The notes under the pieces: model-generated
What the model saw: the letters and a program-made list of their open reading frames with translations, nothing else
Told to the model about the DNA's origin: nothing
The model's database searches: none
Program-made: the position numbers and the translations under genes
Shown here: in pieces, positions 7,512-15,930 of the stretch
Layout of the letters: each line of letters opens with the position of its first letter
Position numbering within the stretch: position 1 is the first letter of the stretch
Assembly: GCA_015061365.1 (NCBI GenBank)
Contig: SUWS01000021.1
Span: 1-41,473 of the forward strand
Origin: Lentimicrobiaceae bacterium
GTDB taxonomy: Bacteria > Bacteroidota > Bacteroidia > Bacteroidales > F082
DNA: 41,473 nucleotides
Reading direction: 5' to 3'

Positions 7512-9850
7512 AAGTAAATCGTAAAATATTATTTAGTTCCTTGTCGACTCATCTCAGTCTGTTCATCTTGGCTGTGACGACTACATTGCTGATAATCATC
7601 GTAGCCCTGAATTATCGTTCTTCACGCGACTTGGTGAAAGAAGAGTCGATTGAACACGCTCAGTCGGTTCTCGACAATACTATTCTGCGTATCGACAATG
7701 TCTTGAATTCTGTTGAGACGGCGGTGCAGAATATCTCGTTGATGGTTGTAGATAATATTGATAATCCTGACTATATGTACGAGGTGACGAGACTTCTGTT
7801 AGAGAACAATTCTTACATTAGTGGTAGTGCGGTGGCTTTCGAACCGAATTATTATCAGGAGAAAGGTCTTTTCTATTCGCCTTATTCCTATCGTGATGAC
7901 GATGAGATCCTGAGTAAACAGTTGGGAACAAAAGACTACGACTATCATTATATGGACTGGTATCAGATTCCGAAGCTGCTCGATAAGCCTTATTGGAGCG
8001 AGCCATATTTCGATCAAGGAGGAGCCGATATTATCATGACGACATATTCTTTCCCTTTGTATCATGATGGAAAGCTGTTCGCGATATTGACTGCCGACTT
8101 GTCGTTGGAATGGTTTGCCGAGCAGGTCAATTCCATCAAGACCTATCCTAACTCGTTTAACCTGATGATTGGTCGCGGCGGAACGTATCTCGTTCATGAA
8201 GATACCGATGCCATCCTTAACAGGACTATGTTTGAGACTGCGATGGCCAATGATGACGAGGTTATTTTTAAGACCGCACACGAAATGGTTGATGGGAAAC
8301 ACGGAATGGCGGAATATTATCAAGGCGAGAAGTCTTATCTTTTTTATGCGCCTGTTCATGCGACAGGTTGGTCGGTGGCTGTCAGTTGTCTGCATTCCGA
8401 CATATTCGCTAAGGTGGATGATATGAGAAATAAAGTCATGATGGTGGCGTTGCCCGGACTGCTGTTGCTTGTGATATTATGTTATCTCCTTATCAAATAT
8501 ACCATGCGTCCGCTTACCGACTTCGCCAATTCCGCCATGGAGATAGCGAAAGGTAATTTCAGAGCGGAGCTTCCGAGAAACAAGAAGAATTATGAGATGC
8601 GGATGCTACATAACTCATTCAGTTATATGCAGAGGTCGTTGCAGAACTATATCGATGAGCTGCAAGTGACGACAGCCAACAAAGAACGTATCGAGAGTGA
8701 ATTGCGTATCGCACGTGACATACAGATGGGCATGGTGCCTAAGATTTTCCCGCCGTTCCCAGAGCGTGACGACATAGACTTATATGCGAAACTGATTCCC
8801 GCCAAAGAAGTCGGAGGCGACTTGTACGATTTCTTTATAGAGAATAACAAACTATATATCATCATAGGCGACGTCTCAGGTAAGGGCGTGCCGGCATCGT
8901 TGGTGATGGCAGTTACATGCCGTTTGTTCAGGACCGTGGCATCGAATGTCATCGACCCTTCTGCGATAGTGAAATCATTGAACGACGCACTCTCAGAATC
9001 AAACGAATCTAATATGTTCTGCACAGCCTTCGTCGGGATTTTAGATTTTGAGACGGGTATCATGAGATATTGCAATGCAGGACATAATCCGCCAGTCATC
9101 ATCAGCAATGACGGAAAAGCATCCTTGTTACCTGTAATATCCAATTTAGCTCTTGGTATATGGAAAGACTTCGACTTTAAAGACCAAGAAATCAAGATAG
9201 AAAGAGGAACGAGTATCTTCTTGTATACCGACGGTGTAAACGAGGCAGAAAGCTCAAACAAAGAACTGTATGGCGAAGAGAGGATGTTGCATTGTCTGTC
9301 GAGACATTATACAGAATCTCCGAAAGATATTGTAGAAGGGATTCTTAATGAGATAAAAAATCATGCGAAAAACGCTGAACAAAATGATGACATCACAATG
9401 TTGTGTTGTACATTAATTGATAAGGATAGTCAGGATGTATGTTCCGACAGGAAACTCGTGATGCGTAATGACATTGCCGACATTGCATTGCTGACGGAGT
9501 ATGTCGAGAAGTTAAGCGAAGATTTTCAACTGCCGGTGGATGCAGGATTCAAGCTCAACTTAGCTTTGGAAGAAGCAGTTTCAAATGTTATGAAATATGC
9601 CTATCCTGAAGGAGAAGAACATGAGATTATGCTCTCAGTCAAGGTTGACGCCGGTAAAATGACATTTGAATTGTCGGATACCGGAGAACCTTTTGATCCT
9701 ACCGCAGTCGATGATGCAGATGTCACACTCTCGGCAGAAGAACGTTCTATAGGAGGACTTGGGATTTTCTTGGTCAGAAACATCATGCAGTCGGTGGAAT
9801 ATCATCGTGAAGACGACAGAAACATACTTATTATGAATTATAAATTGTAA
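7508..9850 (+). CDS. Membrane sensor with Cache, HAMP, PP2C (SpoIIE) and RsbW-like kinase domains
   Basis: A 780-residue signalling protein. TM1 (about 15-36) and TM2 (about 308-330) flank a periplasmic double-Cache sensor (about 40-300). HAMP and coiled coil (330-410) lead to a SpoIIE/RsbU-type PP2C phosphatase (about 425-637) with metal-binding aspartates in GGDLYD (D438), GDVSGKG (D455), YTDG (D575) and NDDITM. The C-terminus (about 650-780) is an RsbW-like GHKL domain with N-box LEEAVSN (E689, N693), G1 box DTGEPFDP and G2 GGLGIFLV, all intact. One polypeptide therefore carries both the phosphatase and the kinase-like partner expected to act on the STAS protein encoded next. Overlapping start with the binding-protein gene suggests that protein feeds the Cache domain. 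The final target (sigma factor or other) is not in the window. Confidence 0.93.
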   Translation: MKVNRKILFSSLSTHLSLFILAVTTTLLIIIVALNYRSSRDLVKEESIEHAQSVLDNTILRIDNVLNSVETAVQNISLMVVDNIDNPDYMYEVTRLLLENNSYISGSAVAFEPNYYQEKGLFYSPYSYRDDDEILSKQLGTKDYDYHYMDWYQIPKLLDKPYWSEPYFDQGGADIIMTTYSFPLYHDGKLFAILTADLSLEWFAEQVNSIKTYPNSFNLMIGRGGTYLVHEDTDAILNRTMFETAMANDDEVIFKTAHEMVDGKHGMAEYYQGEKSYLFYAPVHATGWSVAVSCLHSDIFAKVDDMRNKVMMVALPGLLLLVILCYLLIKYTMRPLTDFANSAMEIAKGNFRAELPRNKKNYEMRMLHNSFSYMQRSLQNYIDELQVTTANKERIESELRIARDIQMGMVPKIFPPFPERDDIDLYAKLIPAKEVGGDLYDFFIENNKLYIIIGDVSGKGVPASLVMAVTCRLFRTVASNVIDPSAIVKSLNDALSESNESNMFCTAFVGILDFETGIMRYCNAGHNPPVIISNDGKASLLPVISNLALGIWKDFDFKDQEIKIERGTSIFLYTDGVNEAESSNKELYGEERMLHCLSRHYTESPKDIVEGILNEIKNHAKNAEQNDDITMLCCTLIDKDSQDVCSDRKLVMRNDIADIALLTEYVEKLSEDFQLPVDAGFKLNLALEEAVSNVMKYAYPEGEEHEIMLSVKVDAGKMTFELSDTGEPFDPTAVDDADVTLSAEERSIGGLGIFLVRNIMQSVEYHREDDRNILIMNYKL

Positions 9851-9880
9851 ATAACACTATAAAGACAAACTATAAATAAT

Positions 9881-10180
9881 ATGGAAATAAACATCATCAG
9901 AGAGAATGAAACATCAGTAGTTGCTATCGCTGGTCGTTTGGATACAGTGACGGCACCAGAATTAGAAGCAGCCGTAAAACCTTATATCAACAATGGCGCA
10001 TCAATAGTTTTCGATTGCGACAAGTTGGAATACATCAGCAGTGCCGGACTCAGAGTGGTATTGTCGACTCATAAGTTATTGGCAGCATGCGCTGGACAAT
10101 TTGCTATACGAAATCTCAACACAGAGGTAAAATCCGTTTTCGACATCACAGGATTTTCCAAGATTCTGAATATCGTTTGA
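9881..10180 (+). CDS. STAS-domain anti-sigma factor antagonist (SpoIIAA/RsbV-like)
   Basis: Single-domain cytosolic protein of 99 residues, the usual SpoIIAA/RsbV length. The phosphorylation motif is clear (LEYISSAGLRVVL, Ser in SSAG). In partner switching the unphosphorylated form binds the RsbW-type kinase and frees its client; phosphorylation reverses this. The natural partner is the kinase-like domain of the protein encoded 30 bases upstream, with its PP2C domain as the phosphatase. It ends the operon, followed 9 bases later by a strong terminator. Expression level or client cannot be read from sequence. Confidence 0.95.
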   Translation: MEINIIRENETSVVAIAGRLDTVTAPELEAAVKPYINNGASIVFDCDKLEYISSAGLRVVLSTHKLLAACAGQFAIRNLNTEVKSVFDITGFSKILNIV

Positions 10181-10189
10181 TGACGTATC

Positions 10190-10226
10190 TGCCGCTCTGC
10201 GTTAGGGATTGGAGCGGCATCCTTTT
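10190..10226 (+). terminator. Intrinsic terminator of the ABC/partner-switch operon
   Basis: Perfect 8-bp stem TGCCGCTC/GAGCGGCA with a 14-base loop, followed by CC and TTTT, starts 9 bases after the STAS stop codon. Confidence 0.85.
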
Positions 10227-10286
10227 GTAGCGCAGCGGAGAAAGATATAGCGGAAAGCCCGACGGCGGAGCCGGAACGCCCAAGAC
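10227..10286 (+). other. GC-rich noncoding patch joined to the terminator
   Basis: About 60 bases (AGCGCAGCGGAG, AGCGGAAAGCCC, GGCGGAGCCGG) stand out from the AT-rich surroundings. The patch lies between the terminator and the right 97-bp array. From memory, similar AGCGGAAAGCCC-containing stretches are dispersed in Bacteroidota genomes; this was not checked. Confidence 0.5.
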
Positions 10287-10528
10287 GAATTGAAAATTGA
10301 AAATTGAAAGTTGAAAAATGAAAATTTTGGTAGAGACGTGACACATTACACCGATAAAAATAGACACGATGTAATTGGTGCGTCTCAATCGAATTGAAAA
10401 TTGAAAGTTGAAAATTGAAAATTTTTGTAGAGACGTGACACATTACACCGGTAAAAATAGACACGATGTAATTGGTGCGTCTCAATCGAATTGAAGATAA
10501 ACTATATGCAATTGTTGCGTCTATAGAT
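10287..10528 (+). repeat. Array of 97-bp tandem repeats, right copy, inverted relative to the left
   Basis: Two full units plus a degenerate fragment. The landmark TAGAGACG recurs at 10331 and 10428, exactly 97 bases apart. The sequence is the reverse complement of the array at 1-352. Read in the direction of the upstream gene (STAS here, transglycosylase on the left) both arrays have the same order: AATTGAA-type heptamers, GAGACGTGACACATTACACC, AT-rich loop, TGTAATTGGTGCGTCTC. Two spacer bases (CGTG versus ATAT type) differ between arrays. The fragment at 10495-10528 retains only the right half. Confidence 0.93.
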
Positions 10529-10615
10529 TTTAGAATTTGGTTCAAAGTTCAAAACCCTTCTCAAGTTTTCAGATTTTTAGGTTTTCAGATTTTTTTAAAA
10601 ATCTGTTGTCATTAA
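10529..10615 (+). repeat. Intergenic AT-rich repeat words (TTCAGATT type)
   Basis: The stretch holds GGTTCAAAGTTCAAAA and two TTTTCAGATTTTT copies with octamer-like spacing. The same words occur at 30503-30542 and inside the GT9 gene at 20371-20512. No gene is seen in the 503 bases between STAS and lysS. Confidence 0.7.
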
Positions 10616-10647
10616 CCTTTAGTCTTTCGTCTTTTTTATTATATTTG
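10616..10647 (+). promoter_or_regulatory. Promoter of lysS
   Basis: TTG (10616-10618) is separated by 21 bases from TATATTTG (10640-10647), matching the Bacteroidota -33/-7 consensus, 36 bases before the lysS ATG. Confidence 0.75.
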
Positions 10648-10683
10648 CAAGTTTAAAAAGCAAATAAGTAATCCATTTATATT

Positions 10684-12405
10684 ATGTTAAGCGAACAAGA
10701 ACAAATAAGAAGGAACTCACTGAACGAGTTATACAAATTAGGTATCAATCCATATCCTCAGGCAGCTTTCGAAGTGAACGTAAATACTGCACAGATAGCA
10801 GAAGAATTTGATGACAACAATTTAGAGAAATTCGAGAACGTAAGCATCGGAGGTCGTATCATGAGCCGTCGTATCATGGGCGCAGCATCATTCTGCGAGC
10901 TTCAGGACGCTCACGGTCGTGTACAGCTTTATATCAAACGCGACGAGATTTGTCCGGGCGAGGATAAGACTTTATATAACACCGTCTTCAAACGTCTTCT
11001 CGACATCGGTGATTTCATCGGCGTTAAAGGTTTCGTCTTCCGCACCCAGGCTGGCGAGGTTTCAATCCATGTTAAAGAACTTACAGTACTTAGCAAATCG
11101 TTACGTCCGCTTCCGATAGTAAAGGAAAAAGACGGCGTGGTTTACGATGCCTTCACCGATCCGGAACAACGTTATCGTATGCGTTACGTCGACTTGGTTG
11201 TCAACGATAAAGTGAAGAATATCTTCATCGCTCGTACCAAGATTATCAACTCGATGCGTAACTTCTTCAACGAAAACGGCTACCTTGAAGTAGAGACTCC
11301 TATCTTACAATCTATACCAGGCGGCGCGACGGCACGTCCTTTCATCACGCATCACAATGCGTTAGACATCCCGATGTATATGCGTATCGCTAACGAGCTT
11401 TACCTCAAACGTCTTATCGTCGGTGGCTTCGACGGTGTGTATGAGTTCTCACGTAACTTCCGTAATGAAGGCATGGACCGTACTCATAACCCTGAGTTCA
11501 CATGTATGGAAATCTACGTCGCTTACAAAGATTATATCTGGATGATGGACTTCACAGAGAGAATGATTGAACGCGTCGTGACTGAAGTCTTCGGCACCGA
11601 TACAGTGAAAGTAGGCGATAATGAGATCTGTTTCAAACGTCCTTTCAAACGTATCTCTATGATAGACTCCATAAAAGAAAAGACAGGCATCGACATCACT
11701 GGCATGGACGAGGCTCAACTTCGTGAGGTATGTAAACAACTCAATATAGAAATCGACGACACCATGGGTAAAGGTAAACTCATCGACGAGATCTTCGGCG
11801 AGAAATGCGAAGGCACTTATATCCAGCCTACTTTCATCACCGACTATCCTGTTGAGATGTCGCCATTATGCAAACGTCATCGTGAGAATCCGGAACTCAC
11901 AGAACGCTTCGAGTTGATGGTCAACGGCAAGGAATTAGCCAATGCTTACACAGAGCTTAACGATCCTATCGACCAACGCGCTCGCTTCGAGGAACAGATG
12001 AAACTCTCAGAACGCGGCGACAACGAGGCTATGTTCATCGACCAGGATTTCTTGCGCGCCATGGAATATGGTATGCCTCCGACATCAGGAATGGGCATCG
12101 GCATCGACAGATTGGTGATGTTGCTTACAGGTCAGCTCGCTATCCAGGAAGTTCTCTTTTTCCCGACAATGCGTCCTGAGAAAGTCAAAAAAGTAGCTAC
12201 CGAACAAGACTTCATGGAAATAGGTGTCCCGGAAGTATGGGCAAACGTTATCGTCAAAGCCGGTTACACTTCGGTCGATATGTTGAAAGCAGAGAAGCCG
12301 GCGGCGTTACGCGAGAAACTTAACGGCTTACGTAAGAAAAACAAAATGGATGTCCCGGCTCTTCAATTAGAAGAAGTAACACAGTGGATTGAAAGTAATT
12401 CATAA
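10684..12405 (+). CDS. lysS: Lysyl-tRNA synthetase, class II
   Basis: Cytosolic enzyme of 573 residues that charges tRNA-Lys. An OB-fold anticodon-binding domain (about 50-160, [20 protein letters not shown]) precedes the class II catalytic core: motif 1 region around [16 protein letters not shown], motif 2 [20 protein letters not shown], and motif 3 [15 protein letters not shown]. The roughly 70-residue tail after motif 3 (helix-hairpin-like, [20 protein letters not shown]) is longer than in E. coli LysS; comparable extensions are known in Bacteroidota. The last codons (SNS) and stop lie inside an AATTCAT repeat. The protease gene follows after 14 bases with no promoter evident, so readthrough is likely. 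Confidence 0.97.
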   Translation: MLSEQEQIRRNSLNELYKLGINPYPQAAFEVNVNTAQIAEEFDDNNLEKFENVSIGGRIMSRRIMGAASFCELQDAHGRVQLYIKRDEICPGEDKTLYNTVFKRLLDIGDFIGVKGFVFRTQAGEVSIHVKELTVLSKSLRPLPIVKEKDGVVYDAFTDPEQRYRMRYVDLVVNDKVKNIFIARTKIINSMRNFFNENGYLEVETPILQSIPGGATARPFITHHNALDIPMYMRIANELYLKRLIVGGFDGVYEFSRNFRNEGMDRTHNPEFTCMEIYVAYKDYIWMMDFTERMIERVVTEVFGTDTVKVGDNEICFKRPFKRISMIDSIKEKTGIDITGMDEAQLREVCKQLNIEIDDTMGKGKLIDEIFGEKCEGTYIQPTFITDYPVEMSPLCKRHRENPELTERFELMVNGKELANAYTELNDPIDQRARFEEQMKLSERGDNEAMFIDQDFLRAMEYGMPPTSGMGIGIDRLVMLLTGQLAIQEVLFFPTMRPEKVKKVATEQDFMEIGVPEVWANVIVKAGYTSVDMLKAEKPAALREKLNGLRKKNKMDVPALQLEEVTQWIESNS

Positions 12406-12414
12406 TTCATAATT
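12397..12414 (+). repeat. AATTCAT heptamer repeat across the lysS stop
   Basis: Two AATTCAT copies plus AATT. The lysS stop TAA (12403-12405) is created by the repeat. Confidence 0.85.
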
Positions 12415-12419
12415 ACACG

Positions 12420-15400
12420 ATGAAAAAAATCTTTCTAACATTAAGTTTGATGTTAATGATGGTCTTCTCACTCTCTGCACAGATAGTCGAGAAGACTTTC
12501 TTTTTTAACAACCCGCAGTTCGAACAATATCAAGGTTACGAACAGATCAGTTTCGGTACAATGTCATTGTCTGATGTAGGGATGCGGCAAGCCACGTCCG
12601 TACAAGGTGCGGAAGTCGGCAATCCAAATCTCCCATGGTATTCGGTGTCGTTGTTGCTTCCACAGAATACGGAAGCTCAGGATATTGAATTTGAGTTCAC
12701 CGACTTTATAGAAGTCGAAGGCGAACATAAGCTTTATCCTTATCAGGCTCCGCGTCCTCTCTCGGTAAAAGACGAGATTCCTTTTGCGAAAAACGAGAAA
12801 CTTTATTCTTCGGAAGAATTATATCCGTCAAAGTTCTCGTCGGATGTTAAGACGCAATATCTGAACGGATATTCTTTCGCTTTTTCCGGATTCACTCCGG
12901 TGAGATATGTTCCGGCAACAGGAAAATTGTCGTACGCACAAAAAGTCACGGTGCGAGTGAGATATTCCGCGTCGAGAGTCGACAAGAGCAAGATGTTAAA
13001 TACTTCTCCTGAAGTGAAAGCACGTGTTGAGCGTCTTGCACATAATCCTGAGTCGTTAGGCTTATATTCTTCTAATACGAGACAAAAATCTATCGGCGGT
13101 TATGAATTGTTAGTCGTAACCCCACAGGAATGGGTCTCAAGTTTCGATGATTATAAGGCTCATTATGAAGCTCGAGGTTTGAGGACTGAAGTCGTTGCCT
13201 TGGAAGATATTTACGCATCATCAGAAGGAAGAGATGAGCAAGAGAAGATACGTACCTATATCTCTCAGGAGTATGAAAACAATGGAATTATGATGGTACT
13301 TCTCGGCGGTGATTCTAATCTTGTTCCATACCGTGGATTGTATTGTTACGTGATGGAGGATTATGAAGATCCGGGACTGCCTTCAGATATGTATTATGTT
13401 TGTTTAGACGGAACATGGAATGACGATGATGACGAACTCTGGGGTGAGGTCGGTGAAGAAGATCTGCTTCCTGAACTTGCTATAGGTCGTATGCCATTCA
13501 ACAATGAGGAACAGTTTAATAATATGATGCATAAGACTCTGGAATATCAGACGAATCCTGTCTTAGGCGAGTTCAACGACATAGTTCTTGGAGCGGAGCA
13601 TCTTGGTGACGGCTATTATGGAAGCACTGATTTGGAATTGCTGATAGGTGAACATAATGAAGATTATTATACTACAGTAGGTATTCCTGAAGATTATAAT
13701 TTCCATCGCGTATATGCCACGCATTCTGTCAACTGGAGCGGGTCTATCTTCAGAAATAAGATTAACGAAGTGGGCGGCGGTTATGTTCATCATGTGGGTC
13801 ATGCCAATACGGATTACGTCGCCGGCTGGTATGTTAGTTCCACTAACGACAATTCATTCGCGCAACTTGATGGCGTGAATCATAACTATAACTTCTTCCA
13901 TTCGCATGGTTGTATATGCGGCGACTTTACAAAGACCTGTATCTTGGAACGATTGGTAAATATATCTACCGGCTTTGTGGCGGCGACAGGTAACTCGCGT
14001 TATGGTTGGTACATTCCTTGGGGCGACGGTCCGGCTCGTCACTTACATCGTGAGTTTGTTGATTCGTATTATAACGACAGACTTCCTTATATAGGAACGG
14101 CTTTCGTGGAGATGAAAATCATGACGGCTCCATACGTCACTGATATGTGGGGGGAAAACGGCGCGTTACGTTGGAATATGTATTGTATCAATATCTTAGG
14201 TGATGTGGCGGTATGTCCTTGGCTCGATGAGCCTTTCATTCCTGAAGTGAGATACGACTTAGCTCTCCAACAAGGAACGACATCGACAAAAATATTTGTT
14301 AATAAAAACAATGCCGCTCAAAGTAACTTCCGTTGCAGTCTTTTCCATGGTGATGAATTGCTCGCCTTCGGAATGACAGACGAAAACGGAGAAGCAGAAC
14401 TTCTGTTTGAAGAGCCTCTCAACGTCGTCGGTACAATGAAACTTATCGTTACCGGACCTAACGCTTGGCATCAGACTTATGATGTCGTAGGATTGAATGA
14501 TGAGACGGCTTTTGTTTTCGCCGATGAAGTCGTTATCGCTGATGATAATGATAATGGCTATATTGACTTTAATGAAGATATTAACATAAATTTAGAGTTC
14601 TATAATGCGGGATTGGTAGGCGTTGATAATGTAACATCTACGTTGACAACTACTTCACAGGATTATGTGGAACTGATGAATACAAACCTCAACATAGGCT
14701 CAATGAACGCTAACTCATCGAAGACTTTCGATAATGCATTCTCTTTTAAAGTCAAGGACAATGTGCCGAATCAGCAATATATTTTCTTTACGATAACAAA
14801 TACAGATGGAGAGAATGTATGGTCGCAAGATTTGGTATATAGAGTACAAGCTCCTGTATTTGATATTGTTGACCTTGAGTATAACGACAATATGGGTAAT
14901 AATAATGGTTTTGTTGATGCCGGTGAGACGATAGAGATAGATTTCAGGATAAAGAATATCGGTGACAGTAGAAGCGAAGAAATTGTTGTAGAAGGAAGTT
15001 CATCAAATCAAAATGTTACGTTTGAAGAAAGTAGTGTTAGCTTAAATGCCCTAAATGCAGATCAGGTCACTGTGTCAAGTCTGATTATCAATATTGATGA
15101 GAATACTCCTGACGGTGAGCAGCTTGTCGTCAATATAGATATCAAATCAAGCGGATATGAACTTCATGAAGAACTTAAATTTACCGTAGGAACTCTTAAA
15201 GAAGATTTTGAAACAGGAAATTTCTCACATCTCAACTGGACGTTTGATAATGACTTACCATGGACTATCACAGATTCTCAGTCATATTCAGGTGATTATT
15301 GTGCCGAGTCAGGACATATTGAAGATAATGAGATATCATCAATGCTTATTGAAATTGAAAACTCATCAGAAGGAGAGGTGTCGTTCCGTTATAAATTGTC

Positions 15401-15860
15401 TACTCAGAGTAATGACTTTTTGGTATTCTATATCGATGGTGAGATGCAAGACAGATGGTGTGGCGAGACTGATTGGGAATATGCAAGTTACGATGTCCCA
15501 GCTGGCACCCACGTCTTTGAATGGCGTTATGATAAGAGTCCAAACGGTTCTTCAGGAGAAGACCGTTGTTGGGTCGACGACATAGTGTTCCCTGGGAATA
15601 GTGTTGTTTTAGGTGTTGAGACATTAACCGAAAAGAAAAACTCTCATGTATATCCTAATCCTGCAAATAATTACATAATTGTTGAAGGTTCGGATATTCA
15701 GGAAGTCGAGATTTTCGATATGATGGGAAGAAAACTTATCTCACATAAAGCAGAGAATTCTTCAACGATTGATGTCAGCGCTCTTTCAAGTGGTATTTAT
15801 TTAGTCCGTACAATAGACGCAGATAACAATATCTCAATGCAAAAAATTATTAAGAAATAA
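12420..15860 (+). CDS. Secreted gingipain-like C25 cysteine protease with T9SS sorting domain
   Basis: A large secreted protease, 1146 residues. Signal peptide (1-20, SLSAQ), an N-terminal prodomain-like region (about 21-220), then a C25 peptidase fold (about 225-610). The catalytic dyad is visible as H461 in HHVGHAN and C498 in HSHGCICGDF. Supporting motifs are LLGGDSNLVPYR and LAIGRMPF. Beyond this lie Ig-like/CARDB-like repeats (about 610-930), a cleaved-adhesin/MAM-like jelly roll (about 930-1062, EDFETGNF to WVDDIVFPG) and a T9SS type A tail (about 1075-1146; YPNPANNYIIV, GIYLVRT, KKIIKK). Cleavage specificity cannot be read. Together with the PPAD-like enzyme it could generate and citrullinate C-terminal arginines. 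A strong terminator follows. Confidence 0.92.
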   Translation: MKKIFLTLSLMLMMVFSLSAQIVEKTFFFNNPQFEQYQGYEQISFGTMSLSDVGMRQATSVQGAEVGNPNLPWYSVSLLLPQNTEAQDIEFEFTDFIEVEGEHKLYPYQAPRPLSVKDEIPFAKNEKLYSSEELYPSKFSSDVKTQYLNGYSFAFSGFTPVRYVPATGKLSYAQKVTVRVRYSASRVDKSKMLNTSPEVKARVERLAHNPESLGLYSSNTRQKSIGGYELLVVTPQEWVSSFDDYKAHYEARGLRTEVVALEDIYASSEGRDEQEKIRTYISQEYENNGIMMVLLGGDSNLVPYRGLYCYVMEDYEDPGLPSDMYYVCLDGTWNDDDDELWGEVGEEDLLPELAIGRMPFNNEEQFNNMMHKTLEYQTNPVLGEFNDIVLGAEHLGDGYYGSTDLELLIGEHNEDYYTTVGIPEDYNFHRVYATHSVNWSGSIFRNKINEVGGGYVHHVGHANTDYVAGWYVSSTNDNSFAQLDGVNHNYNFFHSHGCICGDFTKTCILERLVNISTGFVAATGNSRYGWYIPWGDGPARHLHREFVDSYYNDRLPYIGTAFVEMKIMTAPYVTDMWGENGALRWNMYCINILGDVAVCPWLDEPFIPEVRYDLALQQGTTSTKIFVNKNNAAQSNFRCSLFHGDELLAFGMTDENGEAELLFEEPLNVVGTMKLIVTGPNAWHQTYDVVGLNDETAFVFADEVVIADDNDNGYIDFNEDININLEFYNAGLVGVDNVTSTLTTTSQDYVELMNTNLNIGSMNANSSKTFDNAFSFKVKDNVPNQQYIFFTITNTDGENVWSQDLVYRVQAPVFDIVDLEYNDNMGNNNGFVDAGETIEIDFRIKNIGDSRSEEIVVEGSSSNQNVTFEESSVSLNALNADQVTVSSLIINIDENTPDGEQLVVNIDIKSSGYELHEELKFTVGTLKEDFETGNFSHLNWTFDNDLPWTITDSQSYSGDYCAESGHIEDNEISSMLIEIENSSEGEVSFRYKLSTQSNDFLVFYIDGEMQDRWCGETDWEYASYDVPAGTHVFEWRYDKSPNGSSGEDRCWVDDIVFPGNSVVLGVETLTEKKNSHVYPNPANNYIIVEGSDIQEVEIFDMMGRKLISHKAENSSTIDVSALSSGIYLVRTIDADNNISMQKIIKK

Positions 15861-15863
15861 CGT

Positions 15864-15888
15864 AGAGATGCCGCATGGCATCTCTTTT
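15864..15888 (+). terminator. Terminator after the C25 protease
   Basis: Perfect 9-bp stem AGAGATGCC/GGCATCTCT with a GCAT loop and a trailing TTT, 4 bases after the stop codon. Confidence 0.88.
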
Positions 15889-15926
15889 CTAAAATTCTAA
15901 AATTCCAGAATTCTAAAGTTCAAAAA
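15887..15926 (+). repeat. Octamer repeat words (TTCTAAAA type)
   Basis: Five contiguous 8-base words: TTCTAAAA twice, TTCCAGAA, TTCTAAAG, TTCAAAAA. Nearly the same ordered set recurs at 30546-30585. It fills the space up to the holB start. Confidence 0.88.
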
Positions 15927-15930
15927 AAGT

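Noticed and set aside
10069..10545. Minus-strand open frame covering the right repeat array.
   Set aside because: Repeat-derived peptide antisense to the STAS gene; the frame is open because the 7-base words happen to lack stops.
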